A stretch of DNA of 64,000 nt, from positions 1 to 64,000 of the forward strand of contig JANYIN010000126.1 of NCBI GenBank assembly GCA_025362035.1, read 5' to 3'. Each line of letters starts with the position of its first letter. Position 1 is the stretch's first letter. Below, piece after piece: positions 45,658 through 54,836 of this stretch. This DNA is from Gemmatimonadaceae bacterium (GTDB lineage: Bacteria; Gemmatimonadota; Gemmatimonadetes; Gemmatimonadales; Gemmatimonadaceae). The notes below the pieces were generated by a model. It ran no database searches and had not been told where the DNA came from. It was given only the letters and a program-made list of their open reading frames with translations. Both the position numbers and the translations under genes were made by a program.

Positions 45658-45729
45658 CGAATGTGTCTCTCCAAAGTGGGGTAGGAGGTAGAGCAACCAG
45701 TCAGATCTCGTGTCTACGCGAAGAACAGG

Positions 45730-45773
45730 GCGCGCGTCCTCTGCCGAGACTCGCGTGAAGCGGAGGCGCGCGC
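45730..45773 (-). other. Imperfect hairpin in the susC leader region
   Basis: GCGCGCG-T-CCTC at 45730-45741 pairs with GAGGCGCGCGC at 45763-45773: 11 base pairs with one bulged T and a 21-nt loop. It lies 73-116 nt upstream of the susC ATG and 116 nt or more upstream of the amidase start. It could be a 5'-UTR structure; no U-tract follows in either direction. Confidence 0.35.
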
Positions 45774-45888
45774 GAGAGGTCCTTCATTCCACCGACCCGA
45801 TGGTACACCCCTGCGTCACCCGGCGCGGAGAGTACTTGAGATGTGGTGGCGGAAGCGGTAAGACTAACACACTCTCACCAAACACTTC

Positions 45889-47454
45889 GTGACCTATCGC
45901 CGTTCCCGCGCGCTCTGCGCGCTGATCCTCGTGCCAGCGTGCGCTGGAGGGCAAACCCCTGCGGAGCGCCGACCGTCGTTCGACGTCACGGAGACGACGA
46001 TCGCCGATATTCACGCCGCCCTGCGCGCCGGCACGCTCACGTGCCGAGCGCTGGTCAATGCATACCTGCAACGAATAGCGGCGTTCGACCGGAACGGCCC
46101 GGCGATCAATTCGCTCATTCTCGTGAACGGCGCGGCACTCACCGTCGCGGATTCGCTCGACAGACGGATGATGACGGGAGGTCTCGTTGGGCCGCTCCAC
46201 TGCATTCCCGTTATCGTGAAGGACAACTTCGAGACGAACGATCTCCAGACCACCGCCGGCTCCCTCGCGCTCCAGGGGATGGTTCCCAGGCAGGACGCTT
46301 TCATGGTCCACCGGATTCGCGACGCTGGAGCCATCGTGCTGGCGAAGGCCAACATGGCGGAGTTCGCGTTCACGCCGTACGAAACAGTCAGCTCGATCCT
46401 GCCGGGATATACGAAGAACCCGTACGCACTCGACCGGGTGACCGCGGGCTCGAGCGGTGGCACGGCCGCCGCGGTTGCGGCGAGCCTCGGCGAGGTGGGA
46501 CTCGGTACTGACACAGGAAATTCGATTCGCGGGCCATCAGCCCATCAGGCGCTGGTGGGCATCCGGTCCACGATGGGACTCACCAGCCGGGACGGCATCG
46601 CGCCGCTCAACCTCGCATCGGATATCGCCGGCCCGATAGCGCGGACTGTCTCGGACGCGGTCGCGGTGTTCCAGGTGGTGGCAGGCGAGGACGCCGGCGA
46701 CTCGGTTACGGCGCGCTCGCGTGGCCACCGCCCAGCGGACTTCGCCACCGCGCTCCGCCGTGAGGCGCTCAAGGGTGCTCGCATCGGGGTCCTGCATCAG
46801 GCGTACGACCGGGATACAACGGATCCAGAGGTCGTGCGCGTGTTCAATACGGCTCTGGACGATATGCGACGCCAGGGCGCGACCATCGTGGATCCAGTCG
46901 CGGTTGCCGGCCTTGAACAGCGCATGCGGACAGCCGGCGGATGCAACCCGTTCAAGTGGGAGATCAATGACTGGCTCGCGCGCCAGGGCGATCGCGCGCC
47001 CGTGCATACGCTCGCCGAGGTGATCGCGTCTCGGCGCTTTCACCCGAGCATCCAGATGCGGCTCGAAACGGCGCAAATGGATACCATGCCGCCTTCACGC
47101 AATCCCGGTTGCGCCAGCCGCGACCAGTTTCGCGCCTGGCTGCGAACAGGCGTCACCGCCGTGATGGACTCGCTCGCGCTCGATGCGCTCGTGTATCCCA
47201 CATGGAGCAATCCGCCCCGTCTTATCGGTGACCTCAACACGCCGCACGGTGACAACAGCCAGCTTTTCTCGCCCAGCACCGGCTTCCCCGCCATCACTGT
47301 TCCGATGGGCTATACGCGGGGACAGCTGCCGGCAGGACTCCAGATGCTCGGCCGCGCGTGGTCGGAGCCCACACTGATCGGTTTTGCGTATTCATACGAA
47401 CAGGCCACGCAACACCGCCATCCGCCCGCATCGACGCCGCCCCTCAGGCAATGA
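45889..47454 (+). CDS. Exported amidase-signature hydrolase
   Basis: A 521-residue protein starting at GTG 45889, with a short hydrophobic N-terminus ALCALILVPACAGG that is either a signal peptide or a lipoprotein signal (Cys18). The amidase signature fold follows: catalytic Lys K111 in VIVKDNFET, cis-Ser S188 in TAGSSGGTAAA and the nucleophile S212 in GTDTGNSIRGPSA. The usual GG before SIR is GN here, but the Ser-Ser-Lys triad is complete. The family hydrolyses amides of various kinds (from acylamides to glutaminyl-tRNA subunit GatA); the export signal argues against GatA. It is divergent from susC. Confidence 0.87.
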   Translation: MTYRRSRALCALILVPACAGGQTPAERRPSFDVTETTIADIHAALRAGTLTCRALVNAYLQRIAAFDRNGPAINSLILVNGAALTVADSLDRRMMTGGLVGPLHCIPVIVKDNFETNDLQTTAGSLALQGMVPRQDAFMVHRIRDAGAIVLAKANMAEFAFTPYETVSSILPGYTKNPYALDRVTAGSSGGTAAAVAASLGEVGLGTDTGNSIRGPSAHQALVGIRSTMGLTSRDGIAPLNLASDIAGPIARTVSDAVAVFQVVAGEDAGDSVTARSRGHRPADFATALRREALKGARIGVLHQAYDRDTTDPEVVRVFNTALDDMRRQGATIVDPVAVAGLEQRMRTAGGCNPFKWEINDWLARQGDRAPVHTLAEVIASRRFHPSIQMRLETAQMDTMPPSRNPGCASRDQFRAWLRTGVTAVMDSLALDALVYPTWSNPPRLIGDLNTPHGDNSQLFSPSTGFPAITVPMGYTRGQLPAGLQMLGRAWSEPTLIGFAYSYEQATQHRHPPASTPPLRQ

Positions 47455-47675
47455 GAGTCATGTGCGCTGGTGGTCTGCCGCCTGCGCCGCCCAACGGACC
47501 CCGAACGCCAGCACGTGCGCGGGACGACGACGGGGATGCGTTCGCTGCAGTGATCGCGGACGTTTAACCCGGCGGAGTGGCTCACTCCGCGCCGATGACA
47601 ACAACGGCATCGCCGCATATTTTCCACGTGCAGTTCGCGGTTCCAGTCACGATTTTTCGTCCCGGCATTCCATCA

Positions 47676-48767
47676 ATGCGTCCGAAGGAACTCATTATCA
47701 AGGCGGCCAAGGCTGTCGGTGCGCTATCGCTGGTTCGCGACAGCCGCTGGCGCCATGAACGCTTGATGATTCTCTGCTATCACGGCGTGGCGGTCGACGA
47801 CGAACACGAATGGTCGCCGACCCTGTATATCTCACAGGACCAGCTTCGCCGAAGGCTCAATGCACTGCGGCAGGGTGGCTACAACGTCCTGTCCTTGAAC
47901 GAAGGCACGCGCCGATTGTACGACGGCACGCTGCCGCCGCGAAGTGTCGCACTCACGTTCGACGACGGTGCGGTGGACTTCGAGCGTCGCGCACTGCCGC
48001 TGTTGCGAGAATTCGACATGCCGGCCACGGTCTACCTCACCACGTACTACTGCCAGAAGCGGTTGCCGGTGATCAACACGATGACCCGCTACGTACTCTG
48101 GAAGGGCCGAAAGAGCGGCGTCGACATCGCGCCCCTGCTGGGCACGTCGGGGCCGCTGCGCAACGAAGACGCCGGGGCACAATTCAAGGCGTTCGAAGCC
48201 TTTGTGGCGCACACACGGGCGCTGGAGATGGACGCCGATGACAAGGATGCCCTCCTCGGTCGCGTGGCAGAGCGAGTCGGTGTGGACTACGCGGCGATCA
48301 AATCCAGAGAGCTGCTGTACATCATGGCGCCCGAGTCAGTGCGCAACCTTCCGCGCGATCTCATCGACGTGCAGCTCCACACGCATCGGCATCGCACGCC
48401 GCGCGACCGGTATCTTTTCCAGAGGGACGTCCGCGACAACATCGCGGTCATTCGGGAACTGTGCGGCGCGGACACAACGCTCGAACAGTTCTGCTATCCG
48501 AGCGGCGACTACGATGGGGATTTCTTTCCGTGGCTCCGCGAATGCGGTGTACAATACTCCACCACTTGTCTGCCGGGATTGGCGCACAGAGGTGCCGATC
48601 CCATGTTGCTGCCGAGACTGGTCGATACGATGAACATTTCCGACTTGACGTTCGAAGCGTGGCTCACCGGCTTCGCCGAGTTGCTTCCGCGTCGACGTGA
48701 GTTCCGGATCGACACGGATCGTCTCGCGCCGACGCAGGGTCCGATGCCCGGGGCAAGGAACATCTAG
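47676..48767 (+). CDS. Polysaccharide deacetylase-family protein (NodB homology)
   Basis: A 363-residue protein from ATG 47676; the frame opens at 47577 but the first 33 residues are not conserved-looking. The NodB domain shows LCYHGV (near 32), TFDDGAVDFERRALPLL (near 92, the Asp-Asp pair), then a metal-binding HTHRHRTP (near 231, HxxxH type) and a late YPSGDYD. The family removes N- or O-acetyl groups from glycans using a divalent metal. There is no clear signal peptide; a hydrophobic N-terminal stretch is lacking, so the location is undecided. Converges with the isochorismatase gene 72 bp later. Confidence 0.85.
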   Translation: MRPKELIIKAAKAVGALSLVRDSRWRHERLMILCYHGVAVDDEHEWSPTLYISQDQLRRRLNALRQGGYNVLSLNEGTRRLYDGTLPPRSVALTFDDGAVDFERRALPLLREFDMPATVYLTTYYCQKRLPVINTMTRYVLWKGRKSGVDIAPLLGTSGPLRNEDAGAQFKAFEAFVAHTRALEMDADDKDALLGRVAERVGVDYAAIKSRELLYIMAPESVRNLPRDLIDVQLHTHRHRTPRDRYLFQRDVRDNIAVIRELCGADTTLEQFCYPSGDYDGDFFPWLRECGVQYSTTCLPGLAHRGADPMLLPRLVDTMNISDLTFEAWLTGFAELLPRRREFRIDTDRLAPTQGPMPGARNI

Positions 48768-48839
48768 GCGCGTTCTGGTCGAATTGTCCAGTGGTGCATT
48801 CATCGGCACCGCGGATGCCGGGCTCCCAGCCAACTCACC

Positions 48840-49421
48840 CTATCCTATCGCGGCAAGGATGTCGCGCGTTGAGCGAACCCGCCCGATGGAGGGAAAGAAG
48901 TGGGTGACAGCATGGGTGTGCAGCACCTCGGCGCGCGCCGTCATGGCGTCCTCCGCAAACACCAGGCTGAACCCCTGTTCGTGCGCCGCGCGTGCCGTGC
49001 CCTCGACGCCCAGATTGGTGGCGATGCCACCGAGCACGATCGTGCGGAGGCCGCGGCGCCGGAGGTGAACCGCGAGGTCCGTACAATAGAACGCGTTGGG
49101 CTGATGCTTCACCACGCAGACGTCGCTCGGCTGCCGATCCAGCTCCGCCACGAGTGTCGCGAAATCAGCCGGGTACGCCATTGCCGGGCGCGGCCTGTCC
49201 GCCGGCGCGTTCGGGAAGAGCTCACCATTCGGTCCCGGATCTACGCTGACGAGCACGACCAGAGCACTCCGCGCGCGGAATGCTGCCGCGAGCGCCGCGC
49301 CATTCGCAACGACCGACTCAGCGGTGTGTGGCAGTTTGTCGCCCGCGACAATTCCGTGCTGAAGATCGATCAGGACCAGCGCGGATGTCGTCGGGTCGAT
49401 GGAGAAGTCGGTCATCGTCAT
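48840..49421 (-). CDS. Isochorismatase-fold hydrolase
   Basis: A 193-residue protein from ATG 49421; an upstream GTG at 49436 is possible. It shows ALVLIDLQHG with the catalytic Asp, a VVKHQPNAFYCTDL Lys region, and GGIATNLGVEGTARAAHEQGFSLVFAEDAM. The family's nucleophile Cys, normally at the position between ATN and VE(S/G)TA, is replaced by Gly (NLGVEGT); EntB-type isochorismatases also have Gly here, so an isochorismatase-like, Cys-independent chemistry is likely rather than an amidase. Its start lies 18 bp after the HAD gene stop, so they may form an operon. Confidence 0.85.
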   Translation of the reverse strand: MTMTDFSIDPTTSALVLIDLQHGIVAGDKLPHTAESVVANGAALAAAFRARSALVVLVSVDPGPNGELFPNAPADRPRPAMAYPADFATLVAELDRQPSDVCVVKHQPNAFYCTDLAVHLRRRGLRTIVLGGIATNLGVEGTARAAHEQGFSLVFAEDAMTARAEVLHTHAVTHFFPSIGRVRSTRDILAAIG

Positions 49422-49439
49422 GTCCGAGTATGACACGGA

Positions 49440-50234
49440 CTACAGGTTCATCGCGAGCGTGATTGCATCCACGACACCGTCGTGCTCCACGTCCCCGACC
49501 GTGTAACGCGCGACGGCGAGCGCCTCGGGTTCGCCATTTCCCATCGCCACCGCGACCCCGGCGACGCGTAACGCGGACACGTCGTTCGCGCCGTCGCCGA
49601 CCATCATTACCCGATCGAGTGAAATGTCGTACGCACTCGCAATGACGCCGATTGCCAGCGCCTTGTCCACTCCGATGACTGTCATGTTCACGAACGTCGT
49701 GTCCGGCATGACGGGAGACGATGACGGGAGCATCATGATCCCGTCCACATGGTCCGCCACAATGGCATCGACGTCGTGATGCGCCGCGAGCCACTGCGCG
49801 CGAACGATCGGTTCGGTGAGCGACTCCAGGCGGCGCGTCCGGAACGGCACACCAAGAAGGTCCGCGTGGCGCCGTGTTTGGTCCGTGTCGACTTCGACTG
49901 CGTAGTCAGCATCGGAGTAGAGTTCGAGGCTGCGTCCCGTTCGCCGCGCCTTGGCAATCAACTGGGCGACGATCGACGGGCTGATGACTCGGGATCGGGT
50001 GTCTCCGTCTCCCATGTGCATCACGCTCGCGCCATTCTGGAATGCGTGCCATCCCTTTTCGTCAAGCCGTTCCGCCAACTGCCGGGTCACACCGAAGCCC
50101 GGCCGACCGGAACAGAGGGCAAGCCGTACGCCGTGTCGGCGCGCCAGCGCAGCGGCGTTCCAGACGTCCTCCGACACACGGCCGGACCTGCCGACCAGCG
50201 TGCCGTCGACGTCCACACAAATCAACTGGATCAT
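49440..50234 (-). CDS. Cof-type HAD-superfamily phosphatase
   Basis: A 264-residue protein with the HAD motifs in order: DVDGTL (residues 8-13, nucleophile Asp8), SGRP motif II near 43, a Lys in VDKALAIG near 200 and the motif IV GDGANDV near 221. The length and C2-type cap between motifs II and III fit the Cof/IIB group, which dephosphorylate sugar or nucleotide phosphates. No signal peptide; cytosolic. It lies upstream of the isochorismatase gene on the same strand with a small gap and downstream of a hypothetical gene. The start is the first ATG in frame, and it is well placed before the DxD motif. Confidence 0.9.
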   Translation of the reverse strand: MIQLICVDVDGTLVGRSGRVSEDVWNAAALARRHGVRLALCSGRPGFGVTRQLAERLDEKGWHAFQNGASVMHMGDGDTRSRVISPSIVAQLIAKARRTGRSLELYSDADYAVEVDTDQTRRHADLLGVPFRTRRLESLTEPIVRAQWLAAHHDVDAIVADHVDGIMMLPSSSPVMPDTTFVNMTVIGVDKALAIGVIASAYDISLDRVMMVGDGANDVSALRVAGVAVAMGNGEPEALAVARYTVGDVEHDGVVDAITLAMNL

Positions 50235-50261
50235 TGATGCATTCTAACGGTCCGCGTCGCC

Positions 50262-51470
50262 TTACCGCGGCCGGCGCCGCGCTGTGATCAGCACCGCGAT
50301 CTCGTCCGGTCGCGGATTCACGAAATCCAAGCGAATGCGCCCATCCGGCGTTGTGCTCACGGCCGCGGGAATGGCGCTGTTGGTGAGCATCCATCCCTCC
50401 GGAAGAATCACCACATTCGCCGGCCGGCCAAAACTTCGATCCCACACGAGCTCGTCGCCGACCGTCCCGTAACGGGCTGTATCCGTGTACGTCTCGTACA
50501 TGCGCAAGCGAGTTGACGTGCCGGGCACTACCACGGGAAAACTGAATACGACCACTTCCGTCTGTGGGGTAACGTCCTTCACATCGAGCTTGGCGCGCGT
50601 GATCGCGTCACCTGTGAGCGTCTCGTGTGCCAGCTCATCGCCCGTGTCCAGGTTTCGCGCGCGAGGATTCGAGACGGTACTCCCGGCGCGGACGATGTTC
50701 ACGTACGTGGCCGTGCCGGGCCGAGACTCGGTGTAATCGTGATAGAGATCGAACGTGCCGGTTTCCGGTTGACGCAGCGAATACACGATCTTTCGGTCTT
50801 GATGCGCGCGCTCGTCCAAACGGTTGCGAACGGTCGATCGTGAGGCCGCCACATCGCGCGCCGGCACAGCGCGCAATGTCACCGCCGCCTCGGAAGGGGT
50901 TTCATTCCAGAAACTGACGCCCACGCGGCCGTCCGCCTCCTGTAACACCTGCGATGGAAAGCTCGATGACACGAGCTCGTACCCTTTCGGCAGCACGACC
51001 GCATTGCGCTTGATCCCCAAGGGCCGAGTGAAGACGATGGTGTCTCCGCGCACGAAATAGCTGAGTGGGTCTTCATATGTCTTGAGGATCAGCAGACGCG
51101 CCTCGCCGTCGTGTGTGGGCACGGGGCGGTTGAGCCTGACGCGGATGTACGTCTGCGACGTATCGGTGTTACGCACTCCGCCCGCTCGTGCCTCGACGGC
51201 GCCGACGACATCGAACGAAAGCGGCTTCCCGGTAGCCCGATCCGCGACGCTTTCGTCCGACGCGATGCTGCCCTTGCGAATGGGATTGAAGTAGTAGATC
51301 GCGCCAGAGGTCGTGGCCGTCACCTCGTATGAGATCCGGAACTTCGCGGAGCCCGGTGCGAGCAGCTCGTAGCGTGTATAGGCGTCTGCTTCAGTCTGAC
51401 GCAACGTGGATTGGGCGGCGAGAGGTGGCACGGCCGCGGCGAAAACGAAACCAGCAATCGAGAGGCGCAT
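50262..51470 (-). CDS. Hypothetical exported protein
   Basis: From the ATG at 51470 the protein is 402 residues. It starts with a signal peptide (MRLSIAGFVFAAAVPPLAAQ, cleavage about residue 20). The mature part looks beta-rich, with two recurring modules: FRISYEVTATTSGAIYYFNPIRKGS... and IVYSLRQPETGTFDLYHDYTESRPGTATYVNIVRAG.... The two halves share the pattern of an opening FRISY/YDLYHDY-like strand and a later LPxGxxLxxSxxPxxV segment, suggesting an internal duplication. I recognise no family and infer no activity. The 5' end diverges from the Tat-exported aminotransferase gene. Confidence 0.65.
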   Translation of the reverse strand: MRLSIAGFVFAAAVPPLAAQSTLRQTEADAYTRYELLAPGSAKFRISYEVTATTSGAIYYFNPIRKGSIASDESVADRATGKPLSFDVVGAVEARAGGVRNTDTSQTYIRVRLNRPVPTHDGEARLLILKTYEDPLSYFVRGDTIVFTRPLGIKRNAVVLPKGYELVSSSFPSQVLQEADGRVGVSFWNETPSEAAVTLRAVPARDVAASRSTVRNRLDERAHQDRKIVYSLRQPETGTFDLYHDYTESRPGTATYVNIVRAGSTVSNPRARNLDTGDELAHETLTGDAITRAKLDVKDVTPQTEVVVFSFPVVVPGTSTRLRMYETYTDTARYGTVGDELVWDRSFGRPANVVILPEGWMLTNSAIPAAVSTTPDGRIRLDFVNPRPDEIAVLITARRRPR

Positions 51471-51549
51471 GCGACGAAGATAGCCTCTCTGGCGTGGCGC
51501 GCCACAGACGGTATGTTCGGTGAACTCAAATGTCCCTCGGGAGGCCATC

Positions 51550-52701
51550 GTGTCGTACTCTCGCCGCAGCTTCTTTCAAATCGCGGGCGCAGGTGCCGTT
51601 GGATCGATCTTCGTGCCGCTCGTTTCCGGTCGCGGGCTCGAGGCCCTGACGCTTGGCGGTCGGCACGGCGATGATGAAAGGACGCTTGTGCCCGGCGCCA
51701 TTCGACTGAACAGCAACGAGAATCCGAATGGACCGGGCAAGGCGGCCTTCGACGGCATCAGTGCCGCGTTTGGCGAGGCCAATCGGTATCCGCGTGCGTC
51801 GGAGGCGAGTCTTCGGTCGGCGATTGGCGAAGCCTTTCACCTGACGCCAGCACACGTGCAACTCGGTTGCGGTTCGACCGACATTCTGCGCGCGAGCGTA
51901 TACGCGTACACCGGGCCCGATCGGCCGCTTGTTGTGGCGTCTCCGACCTTCGAGAGCCCCGGTAATGACGCCAAACGAATCGGCACGCCGGTGCGCGAAG
52001 TCCCTGTGACAGGAGACCTCAGGCTGGATCTCGACGCGATGGCTGCTGCGGCGCACGGCGCGGGACTGGTGTACCTGTGCAATCCAAACAATCCGACGTC
52101 CACCGTACACGGCAGCGAGCCTGTGCGACAGTTCGTGGCGCGAGTGTCGAAGGAGTCTCCCGCGACGACGATATTGATCGACGAGGCGTACCACGAGTAC
52201 GTCGATGATCCTGCCTACGCAACGGCGGTTCCGCTGGCGACGGAAGGCCCGCGCGTGATCGTCGCGCGGACCTTTTCAAAGGTGTACGGCCTGGCGGGAA
52301 TGCGCGTCGGCTATGCGCTCGCGCAGCCTGGGACCATCCAGGCGATCGGGGCGTACACGCTGCCAAACGCGCTGAACGAGCTGGGCCTGTGCGGCGCTAT
52401 GGCCGCGCTCACCGCGACGGCACACGTCGAGCAGCAGCGCATGCTGAATCGCGCGGCCCGGGCATTCACGGTCAAGGCACTCGCCGACGCAGGATTCCCC
52501 GCCGCCGACACACAGGCCAATTTTCTGATGGTGAACCTTCGGCGCGACGCGCAGCCATTCCGCGAGGCGTGCAAGCGCGACGGCGTGCTGGTGGGTCGGC
52601 CGTTTCCGCCACTCGGGACGTACTGCCGCATTTCAATCGGCACCATGGACGAGATGCGGCAGGGCGTAGAAGTGTTCAAGCGGGCATTGGCGACGGCGTA
52701 G
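51550..52701 (+). CDS. Tat-exported HisC-like PLP aminotransferase
   Basis: From GTG 51550 with GGGAGG at 51539-51544, giving 383 residues. The N-terminus has a twin-Arg signal, SYSRRSFFQIAGAGAVG, followed by an A-rich h-region, so Tat export of a folded, cofactor-bearing enzyme is inferred. The enzyme is fold-type I, close to histidinol-phosphate aminotransferases: NSNENPNGPG, CNPNNPTSTVHG, a DEAYHEYVDD Asp region and the PLP Lys in VARTFSKVYGLAGMRVGYA. Its periplasmic substrate is unknown; amino acid or peptide-derived amines are plausible. Divergent upstream neighbour is a hypothetical exported protein; downstream it converges with the M1 peptidase. Confidence 0.85.
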   Translation: MSYSRRSFFQIAGAGAVGSIFVPLVSGRGLEALTLGGRHGDDERTLVPGAIRLNSNENPNGPGKAAFDGISAAFGEANRYPRASEASLRSAIGEAFHLTPAHVQLGCGSTDILRASVYAYTGPDRPLVVASPTFESPGNDAKRIGTPVREVPVTGDLRLDLDAMAAAAHGAGLVYLCNPNNPTSTVHGSEPVRQFVARVSKESPATTILIDEAYHEYVDDPAYATAVPLATEGPRVIVARTFSKVYGLAGMRVGYALAQPGTIQAIGAYTLPNALNELGLCGAMAALTATAHVEQQRMLNRAARAFTVKALADAGFPAADTQANFLMVNLRRDAQPFREACKRDGVLVGRPFPPLGTYCRISIGTMDEMRQGVEVFKRALATA

Positions 52702-52784
52702 CCACCAGGTTCAACGAACACACCAGGTTCGGCGCGAATTCACGTTCCTCGACTGGATTGACGTTACTATTGTAGTTGTATACG

Positions 52785-54698
52785 CTATCGTCGTTCCCAC
52801 GCGTTGTTCGTGCGGTTGTAGTCGGGTAAGACTCGCCGGGGATCTACCTCGACTTTCCGCACGCGCTTCGCGGTGGGCACGTGATAGACGAAGACCTTGC
52901 CAAGGTTCCACATTTCCACGGGCAGTCTCACGGTGTCGGAGAGGCCGTCATCGTAGGTGATGCGTAACTCGGCGGGCATGGTCATCGTGCCACGGTTCGA
53001 GAGATGGATGACCGCGTGGCCCGCGCTGTCTGTGGTCACGGAATCCACCGCCTGATCGAGACGGGCGGTGGTGAATACCCAGTCGCGCCAGAACCAGTCG
53101 AGATCCATGCCAGACGCATCGCGCATCAGGCGGAAGAAATCCGCCGGCGTCGGATGCTTGAACGCCCACGTACGGATGTAATCGCGGAACGCGGCATCGA
53201 AACGCTCTTCCCCGAGCACTTCGAAGCGAAGCGTCTGGAGCATGAGTGCCGGCTTCTCATAACCCACCCACATGAGGTCGCGCACCTCGGTGGGATTCGT
53301 GATGAGCGGCTGTTCCTGTCCGGGCTTCGTGTGCTCCGCGGCCAGATGCAGCGGATTCACTTCGATGGTGTCACCGTACGGCGTACCCTTGAAGTATTCC
53401 GCCGCGTTGTGAAGATCGATGAATGTGTTGAAGCCCTCGTCCATCCACGGATATAGGCGCTCGTTGGATCCCACGATCATCGGAAACCACTCGTGGCCGA
53501 ACTCGTGTGCCAGATCCCACTGCTGCGTCTCGCGTGACGAGTTGTTGGGCACGAAGGTGAGCATCGGGTACTCCATGCCCTGCACGGGCCCTTCGACCGT
53601 GGTAGCGTGAGAATAGGGGTACGGATACCACTGATCGCTGAAGTATTTGATCGCGCCGCGCGCCATCCGGTGGGCTTCCGGCCACTTGTCCGCCGACGGC
53701 CGATACAACGTCTCGATCAGGATGCCATTGACGTTGCTCGCCTCCCAGATCCAGTTGGGTGCGGCGGCCCAGGCAAAGTCGCGCACGTTGGCGGCGGTGA
53801 AGTGCCACGTGAAGGGGTGGTGTCCCGGTCGCGTCCACCTCGGATCACCTGCTTGCTCCCGCGGGATGATCGACACCGCACTGTCCGTCGTATGAGCGAG
53901 CGCGAGGAGCTTCTGCTCCGCGACGGTGAGCACGACGGTCGGATTCCTGAGTTCGCCGGTCGCCGCGACGATGTAGCTGGCTGGCACCGTCAGCTCGACG
54001 TCGAAATTGCCGTATTCCAGGTAGAACTCACCCGCGCCGATATAGGGCTCGTGATTCCAGCCGCGCACGTCGTCGTAGACGACCATCCGCGGATACCATT
54101 GTGCCATCTCGACCAGCGCCCCGTCGCGACCCATGCGTCCCACGCCCTGTTCGGGTACGGTGAAGTGCCAGGTGAACTCCAGTTCCACTGTGGCGCCCGG
54201 TGCAAGTGGCTTCGGGAGATCGACACGCATGGTGGTGCCATAGTTGGTGCGCTTCGCGTCGACGCCGTTGACCTTCGCAGACTCCATCGTCGGACGTCCG
54301 GTGAACCCGCCGCACGAGAAGTCGAAGCTGATGTCGCCGAACACGAGAGGCGGCTGGTTCAGGACGTTCGTGATACTGTTTGGCGCGCAGATGTTCTGTT
54401 CCACGAACAGCCACAGGTACGGCAGCGCGTCGGGAGAGCGATTGCTGTAGCGAATCGTCTCGTGTCCACGAAGCTCATTCTTGGACGAATCCAGCGACGC
54501 CGTGATGCGGTAGTCCACCCGCTGCTGCCAATAGCGCGGCCCCGGGCGGCCAGCCCCGGTGCGCTGTTCGTTGGGCGCGGGAAGGTCGAGGCGCCGGAAG
54601 GGCGAACTGTCCGCCACCGACGCGGACTGCGCACGGAGCGCAGGCCTGCAGGCGAAGAAGGCGAGACATCCGACGAACACGCGGTAACGGGCTTGCAT
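52785..54698 (-). CDS. Exported M1-family metallopeptidase
   Basis: A 637-residue protein from ATG 54698 (a GTG at 54707 would add three residues), with a signal peptide (VFVGCLAFFACRPALRAQ). A gluzincin M1 arrangement follows: the substrate-recognition segment GMEYP at 374-378 (in the GAMEN position), HEFGHEW with H398, E399 and H402 as zinc ligand/catalytic residues, and E421 in WMDEGFNTF as the third ligand, 18 residues after the second His. M1 enzymes are aminopeptidases. The end of the gene has an immunoglobulin-like C-terminal region. Its start diverges from the DinB-fold gene over 138 bp. Confidence 0.9.
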   Translation of the reverse strand: MQARYRVFVGCLAFFACRPALRAQSASVADSSPFRRLDLPAPNEQRTGAGRPGPRYWQQRVDYRITASLDSSKNELRGHETIRYSNRSPDALPYLWLFVEQNICAPNSITNVLNQPPLVFGDISFDFSCGGFTGRPTMESAKVNGVDAKRTNYGTTMRVDLPKPLAPGATVELEFTWHFTVPEQGVGRMGRDGALVEMAQWYPRMVVYDDVRGWNHEPYIGAGEFYLEYGNFDVELTVPASYIVAATGELRNPTVVLTVAEQKLLALAHTTDSAVSIIPREQAGDPRWTRPGHHPFTWHFTAANVRDFAWAAAPNWIWEASNVNGILIETLYRPSADKWPEAHRMARGAIKYFSDQWYPYPYSHATTVEGPVQGMEYPMLTFVPNNSSRETQQWDLAHEFGHEWFPMIVGSNERLYPWMDEGFNTFIDLHNAAEYFKGTPYGDTIEVNPLHLAAEHTKPGQEQPLITNPTEVRDLMWVGYEKPALMLQTLRFEVLGEERFDAAFRDYIRTWAFKHPTPADFFRLMRDASGMDLDWFWRDWVFTTARLDQAVDSVTTDSAGHAVIHLSNRGTMTMPAELRITYDDGLSDTVRLPVEMWNLGKVFVYHVPTAKRVRKVEVDPRRVLPDYNRTNNAWERR

Positions 54699-54836
54699 GC
54701 GATGCACGAATCGAAGGGGGTGAGAACATCGGGTATAACGATCTTGCCGTCGTCGATAAATGGTGCGACGAGCGCCCTGGCGCCAGCAGCCCGACCGCTG
54801 CGTATTTCACACTCACCCCTTTTCCGGAGTCTGCTC

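Noticed and set aside
48840-49421. Missing nucleophile Cys in the isochorismatase-fold protein as a sign of a dead enzyme
   Set aside because: Gly at this position occurs in EntB-type isochorismatases that are active, and Asp and Lys are intact, so it does not imply inactivation.
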